10,469 nt of DNA from Cellvibrionales bacterium UBA4451. GTDB taxonomy: Bacteria > Pseudomonadota > Gammaproteobacteria > Pseudomonadales > Porticoccaceae. The DNA lies in NCBI GenBank assembly GCA_002390285.1, contig DGPB01000017.1:35889-46357 (forward strand), read 5' to 3'. Made by a program: the position numbers and the translations under genes. Under the pieces are notes generated by a model. The model ran no database searches, was not told the origin of the DNA, and saw only the letters and a list, made by a program, of their open reading frames with translations. Every line of letters starts with the position of its first letter. Position 1 is the first letter of the stretch. Positions 7,019-10,469 of the stretch are shown in pieces.

Positions 7019-8086
7019 TTACTCGTGGTACAGAGTCCAAACTTTCGTTTTTAAATCTAGTGAACCCACGGTTGCACCGACAGCAAGAGCCTTATCACCA
7101 ACAATTTCCATTTCTGAATGGGATGTATAATCGGTAGTTGAAATATTCATTGGCTCAAAATCCGTCAGTTCCTTAGTAAACGTCATATATTTACCTTTGT
7201 TACCGATGGCGACCCATCTATCGATGGCATCTGACCACTGAACATCCATCATGTGCTCAGTCATTCCTGACTGTTCTGGGGATACGTATGTCCAAGTCTC
7301 ACCACCATCCGAAGTCCCGACTACAACACCCGCCAGTCCAACAATTACAATTTCCTGTGGACTTTTTGCGGCGATCGCGGCAAAACTGTTCGGGCTATCC
7401 GTAAAAATTTCTTCCCAGGTTTCGCCGTTATCTATACTTTTAAAGATTTGGCCATATTCAGCAGAGACCCAAATCGTATTGGCATCGACTTTTACAACAT
7501 CATTCATAAAGATATCGTTTTCTTCACGCAGTTGCTGCCAAGTTTTTCCGTAGTCCATACTGCGAATAATCATACCCATTTCACCAACAGCGTAGGCTTC
7601 GCCACCAGGATAGGTGTGTACTTTTAGTAGTTTGTTCGCTACATCAGATTTCGGTGACTCTACCGAAACCCAAGTTTCACCGCCGTCCTCAGTCATCAGG
7701 GTTACACCAGCATTGCCCACGGCAACAGCACGGTCTTCATCCCATGAAGATACATCCTGAAGATGTACATCAACAGTAGCATCCTGGTTCACCCAGGTTT
7801 TACCACCATCTTGAGTGATTAGCATTTTTCCGTAGTTACCCGTTGCCAGGTATACATCACCTCCAACATGAGCGACGCCAAAAATGTTGTCTCTAACATT
7901 GATTGAGTCGGGAATTACTTCCTCAATAACAGCTTTTGGTTTAACAAAAATACCAGCCCAGAGCAATGTAGCAACAATAGCCCACGGCAGAATTGATACT
8001 AATGTAAGTAAAATCTTTTTAAAGGCTGACTGCTCTTCTGTATCAGATGCATTGTCATCAGCAAGGTTTTGTCCAGCAACGTTCAT
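7019..8086 (-). CDS. membrane-anchored Ycf48/BNR-type beta-propeller protein
   Basis: The 355-residue product starts with an acidic cytoplasmic segment (1-22), then one transmembrane helix (about 24-47), then a periplasmic domain made of repeats. Five Asp-box motifs, S/T-x-D-x-G-x-T-W, occur at residues 91-98, 132-139, 176-183, 217-224 and 258-265, spaced 41-44 residues. This is the pattern of a Ycf48-like beta-propeller. Cyanobacterial Ycf48 is a photosystem II assembly factor, but homologues in non-photosynthetic bacteria cannot have that role. Here the position between DUF1329 and RND genes suggests a periplasmic scaffold or adaptor for the transporter. That role is inferred. ATG 8086 has a G-rich GGGGGTG (8095-8089) upstream, a weak Shine-Dalgarno. 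No sialidase catalytic residues are apparent to me. Confidence 0.85.
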   Translation of the reverse strand: MNVAGQNLADDNASDTEEQSAFKKILLTLVSILPWAIVATLLWAGIFVKPKAVIEEVIPDSINVRDNIFGVAHVGGDVYLATGNYGKMLITQDGGKTWVNQDATVDVHLQDVSSWDEDRAVAVGNAGVTLMTEDGGETWVSVESPKSDVANKLLKVHTYPGGEAYAVGEMGMIIRSMDYGKTWQQLREENDIFMNDVVKVDANTIWVSAEYGQIFKSIDNGETWEEIFTDSPNSFAAIAAKSPQEIVIVGLAGVVVGTSDGGETWTYVSPEQSGMTEHMMDVQWSDAIDRWVAIGNKGKYMTFTKELTDFEPMNISTTDYTSHSEMEIVGDKALAVGATVGSLDLKTKVWTLYHE

Positions 8087-8172
8087 AACACCCCCAAAGA
8101 AGAATACCTAGCCCTATCCGGACATTAATAGTCTTAAGTGTATTGTTCTATCTTTAGTTATTTTAATAAAAA

Positions 8173-8230
8173 TATTCCGGGCAAAGACTGCTAGAGAAAT
8201 ATAACTCTACTAGCAGCTTCACTCGGAATA
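8173..8230 (-). repeat. two-tier stem-loop between DUF1329 and propeller genes
   Basis: Inner arms CTGCTAG (8188-8194)/CTAGCAG (8210-8216) extend by AGA/TCT with one bulged A at 8209. Outer arms TATTCCG (8173-8179)/CGGAATA (8224-8230) are also perfect. On the minus strand it starts about 12 bases after the DUF1329 stop and is not followed directly by a U-run, so it is more likely a 3'-stabilising or attenuating element than a full terminator. The other bases of this 155-base gap hold no clear promoter. Confidence 0.5.
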
Positions 8231-8241
8231 ATCGATCTGTA

Positions 8242-9696
8242 TTAACGAGCCAACTTAATCAACTGCTTAAGTGACACGTCTTGCTCTTCAACACCGGCAG
8301 GGTTAGCTTTCATGTTGGAAGACCAAGTAGTTGAGAACTCAGCTTTCCAATCAATGATGTGGCCAACAACTGGGATAGGTGCTGCATAACCGTCATCACC
8401 CCAATCTACACGGTTTTGGAAGATAAAGCTTTTCCAGAACTTACCGTTTTTATCGTAGGCTTCACCCAAGTATGGACGAGGGTAGTCAACTTCCATATAA
8501 ACGATTTTCTTGCTGTAGGGGTGCTCATCGGGAGGCGTACCTTCCAGAACAACCACTTCACGAGGTTCCCACTGAACTTGTTCATTAGGGAAGAAGTGAG
8601 GAGGCGTATCCATATCTACCGCAGGAAATTCCTTAATGGTATTTTTGAATGCCAAATCTACAGTGATCAGAGGAGCGTGAGCAATTGCCCAGATCCAGCG
8701 CTTACCTAGCAAAGTAACATCTTTATACTTAGTAGGTACCGCATCCCAAATATCCCAATCATCATACAGCTGCACTGTACCACCGATTGGATCCATCCAG
8801 GCGTTACCAGACAGACGACGTGCACGACGCACAGACTTCAGGTAGGCCCAAACATCATCAGGTGTTTTAGCACTTGGGTCGTTATAGCGGATAGAGAAGA
8901 TCCCGATACCTTTAATATCTTGTGGGTAAATAGCCACAAGAACGGTTTTTTGCAGGATAGTGCCATCACCTTCAGAGATAGGACCGCCATCTAGACGACC
9001 TTCCATGTAGTAACGACGTGCCCACCAACGCTGAATACGTTCCATACCTTTGTGAGCATCCAAGAATACCCAAGAGATATGACGCAAATCCATTGTTGCA
9101 CCGTAAGTTGGTGCACGCAGGTTCCAGATCCACTTGTCACCGGCATGAGGATCACTACTTTTGCCATCAGCATCCATATCTTTAAGCAGGTCTTGCGGAT
9201 CAAAGAGCATACCCGCTTTCCAGCCTTGAACTTCACGAGTAGCAGGGTCAAACGTTACATTTGCCTTACCATCTTGTGTGGCTTGCATGTACAAAGGGTC
9301 CATTTCGATGAACTCTGAATGACGAGTATTAATCATCAGAGCCTTCTCACGGATCATCCACTCAACGTTATCAGTGATCATGCTACCAACAGACTTACCT
9401 TCGAAGCACAAGTCTTTTAACGCATCAAGATTGTCGGCTTTAATTACAGTGCCAGCCGCCATTTTTTCACCAGTACAACCACCGAGTGCTTCAATTGGTG
9501 CTGGGCCATCTGTCCAGCGACCAGCTCCGGGTGGATCTCCGTAATACGTTGTATTTGGCGCGGTGCCATCTGTGGTTTTAGCCACATAGCCTGGTGGCTT
9601 ATCTTTATCGCTTTTGTCAACTGCTGCAAGGGTAGCGTGCGCCCCTAAAAGCAAGCTGACTGAGACTACTGACGTAGTCAACAACTTCTTATACAT
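8242..9696 (-). CDS. DUF1329 family secreted periplasmic protein
   Basis: ATG at 9696-9694 (484 aa) is chosen because GGGAG (9708-9704) lies 7 bases upstream and because it yields a clean Sec signal peptide: MYKK, a hydrophobic stretch, then ATLAA with likely cleavage near residue 25. The TTG at 9735 would put the signal inside the protein and overlaps a hairpin. There is no lipobox cysteine. The mature protein has the DUF1329 hallmark YLKSVRRARRLSG (about 286-297) followed by a D-x-P/G-rich segment, and is rich in Trp and Tyr. Cys74 and Cys97 could form a disulfide. The family is thought to share the LolA/LolB-type fold that holds lipids in a hydrophobic groove, which would fit a carrier between the outer-membrane DUF1302 protein and the inner-membrane RND protein. 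That role is an inference; the family call is firm. Confidence 0.88.
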   Translation of the reverse strand: MYKKLLTTSVVSVSLLLGAHATLAAVDKSDKDKPPGYVAKTTDGTAPNTTYYGDPPGAGRWTDGPAPIEALGGCTGEKMAAGTVIKADNLDALKDLCFEGKSVGSMITDNVEWMIREKALMINTRHSEFIEMDPLYMQATQDGKANVTFDPATREVQGWKAGMLFDPQDLLKDMDADGKSSDPHAGDKWIWNLRAPTYGATMDLRHISWVFLDAHKGMERIQRWWARRYYMEGRLDGGPISEGDGTILQKTVLVAIYPQDIKGIGIFSIRYNDPSAKTPDDVWAYLKSVRRARRLSGNAWMDPIGGTVQLYDDWDIWDAVPTKYKDVTLLGKRWIWAIAHAPLITVDLAFKNTIKEFPAVDMDTPPHFFPNEQVQWEPREVVVLEGTPPDEHPYSKKIVYMEVDYPRPYLGEAYDKNGKFWKSFIFQNRVDWGDDGYAAPIPVVGHIIDWKAEFSTTWSSNMKANPAGVEEQDVSLKQLIKLAR

Positions 9697-9703
9697 AGTA
9701 ATA

Positions 9704-9708
9704 CTCCC
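9704..9708 (-). promoter_or_regulatory. ribosome-binding site that decides the DUF1329 start
   Basis: GGGAG on the minus strand stands 7 bases before ATG 9696. It is the only good Shine-Dalgarno sequence near the 5' end of this gene and selects the start that gives an intact signal peptide. Confidence 0.75.
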
Positions 9709-9723
9709 AGTTTTAATCAGTCT

Positions 9724-9762
9724 TGTCTGCGACAACTAACAACCTCATTAGTTGCGCAGACA
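9724..9762 (-). repeat. intercistronic stem-loop between DUF1302 and DUF1329
   Basis: TGTCTGCG (9724-9731) and CAACTAA (9733-9739) pair with TTAGTTG (9748-9754) and CGCAGACA (9755-9762), making 15 base pairs with one bulged A (9732) and an 8-base loop. In the leftward transcript it lies after the DUF1302 stop and about 16 bases before the DUF1329 ribosome-binding site. The sequence after it is not U-rich, so it is not a canonical terminator. A role in protecting or processing the mRNA is inferred. Confidence 0.6.
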
Positions 9763-9793
9763 GTCTCATATTATCTGTTTTAAACAATCTTTC

Positions 9794-10469
9794 TTAGAAC
9801 TGCCTAGTGAGTTTGAACACTAACTGATTGTCGTCAGCGAACCAATCCATAAAGCCAGCGCTGTTTTCTCTTTTACCTAAGTTCTGCTCGCCAATACCTG
9901 TGTCACAACTATTGTCACCGGTCACACCACTACCACACATTTTCTTCTTATCGCCGTCATTCCACCACAGGTCAGCTTCAACCTTGAAACGCCAGTCATC
10001 GCCCATTACAAACTCAACGGCCGGAATCATGAAACCACCACCACGACTAAGGTCGGTACCCGCCACGAAGGAGGGGTTAATGGTGTCGCGATTGAAGTTC
10101 AGCAGAGTAAAGATCGTCAGGTAAGCCTGATGCTCTTTCTTAGGTGCGCCAAAGGAAGCGAACTCAACGAGTTCATCATCGTCGTCATGCGCCAGAACCC
10201 AGGTATCAAACAACTGGATACTAGACAGTGACGGACGGTGAGTACCCAGCGTTTCCATCCATTTGAACTCTTTATCGATACGCAGCATCAGGTTGATCGT
10301 GTCTTTTTCCTTCACGCCATTCCAACCAGGTAAGTCTGAATCCAGGCTACCGTAGTTATAAGGCTTGTTAGGAATGTAGGCGATCTCAGCACTTAACGTG
10401 GCATCCATCGTTTGGTTGAAGCCATTGACAGTGAAACCATACACGTCAATTTCTGGGTACATCCAGTCA
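9794..10469 (-). CDS. DUF1302 family outer-membrane protein, 5' partial
   Basis: Only the C-terminal part (about 225 residues) lies in the window; the frame stays open to the right edge, so the internal Met at 10462 is not the start. 'W-MYPEIDVYGFTV..' followed by alternating beta-strands such as 'ATLSAEIAYIPNKPYNYG' is typical of DUF1302. The protein ends LVFKLTRQF, with alternating hydrophobic residues and a terminal Phe, the usual signal for outer-membrane barrel insertion by BAM. Family members are found beside DUF1329 genes. Its likely place is the outer membrane, as the portal of the system encoded downstream. The substrate is unknown. Two cysteines in 'KKMCGSGVTGDNSCDTG' may form a disulfide in a surface or periplasmic loop. 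Confidence 0.82.
   Translation of the reverse strand, partial: DWMYPEIDVYGFTVNGFNQTMDATLSAEIAYIPNKPYNYGSLDSDLPGWNGVKEKDTINLMLRIDKEFKWMETLGTHRPSLSSIQLFDTWVLAHDDDDELVEFASFGAPKKEHQAYLTIFTLLNFNRDTINPSFVAGTDLSRGGGFMIPAVEFVMGDDWRFKVEADLWWNDGDKKKMCGSGVTGDNSCDTGIGEQNLGKRENSAGFMDWFADDNQLVFKLTRQF

Noticed and set aside
8089..8170. internal promoter before the propeller gene (TTAATG, 16 bases, TATTCT on the minus strand)
   Set aside because: The -35 box is poor and alternatives of equal quality exist; not enough to call.
1..10469. CRISPR array, insertion sequence or prophage genes
   Set aside because: No regularly spaced repeats, transposase, integrase or terminal inverted repeats were seen.

Overview
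The window looks like a chromosomal segment of a Gram-negative gammaproteobacterium, probably marine or hydrocarbon/lipid-associated. This is inferred from four things: the protein sequences, the moderate GC as judged by eye, the CCA-encoding tRNA gene, and an operon of outer-membrane, periplasmic and RND components. I cannot assign a genus from sequence alone.

Left part (1-1488). The end of a gene cut by the window edge encodes paired CBS-like domains followed by a helical C-terminal domain with an RNNLAH motif, as in HEPN domains. After it come a terminator hairpin and, on the minus strand, a complete tRNA-Arg(ACG). The tRNA has its own strong sigma70-type promoter and GC-rich discriminator. 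A separate promoter region leads rightward into gap.

Central metabolism (1489-4312, plus strand). A type I glyceraldehyde-3-phosphate dehydrogenase (gap) is followed, after about 205 bases, by glucose-6-phosphate isomerase (pgi). Both keep their catalytic residues. The pgi start is uncertain: there is no ATG and no good ribosome-binding site, and an inverted repeat lies just upstream. A perfect 40-bp palindromic terminator (4485-4524) separates pgi from the convergent minus-strand genes.

Right part (4609-10469, minus strand). Four genes are transcribed leftward in this order: a DUF1302 outer-membrane protein (5' end outside the window), a DUF1329 secreted periplasmic protein, a membrane-anchored Ycf48/BNR-type beta-propeller, and a 12-TM RND/MMPL-family (HAE3-like) transporter. 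Together they could form a trans-envelope route for a hydrophobic substrate: an outer-membrane barrel, a LolA/LolB-like periplasmic carrier, a propeller scaffold and an inner-membrane pump. The parts are recognisable families, but the system's substrate and mechanism are not evident from the sequence. This is the best candidate here for an under-described system. Two sequence details support a closer look. The transporter has its Asp-Tyr proton-relay pair only in TM10, with Ser-His at the matching TM4 position. Stable stem-loops also lie at the DUF1302/DUF1329 junction, the DUF1329/propeller junction and after the last gene, and these could set different expression levels for the subunits.
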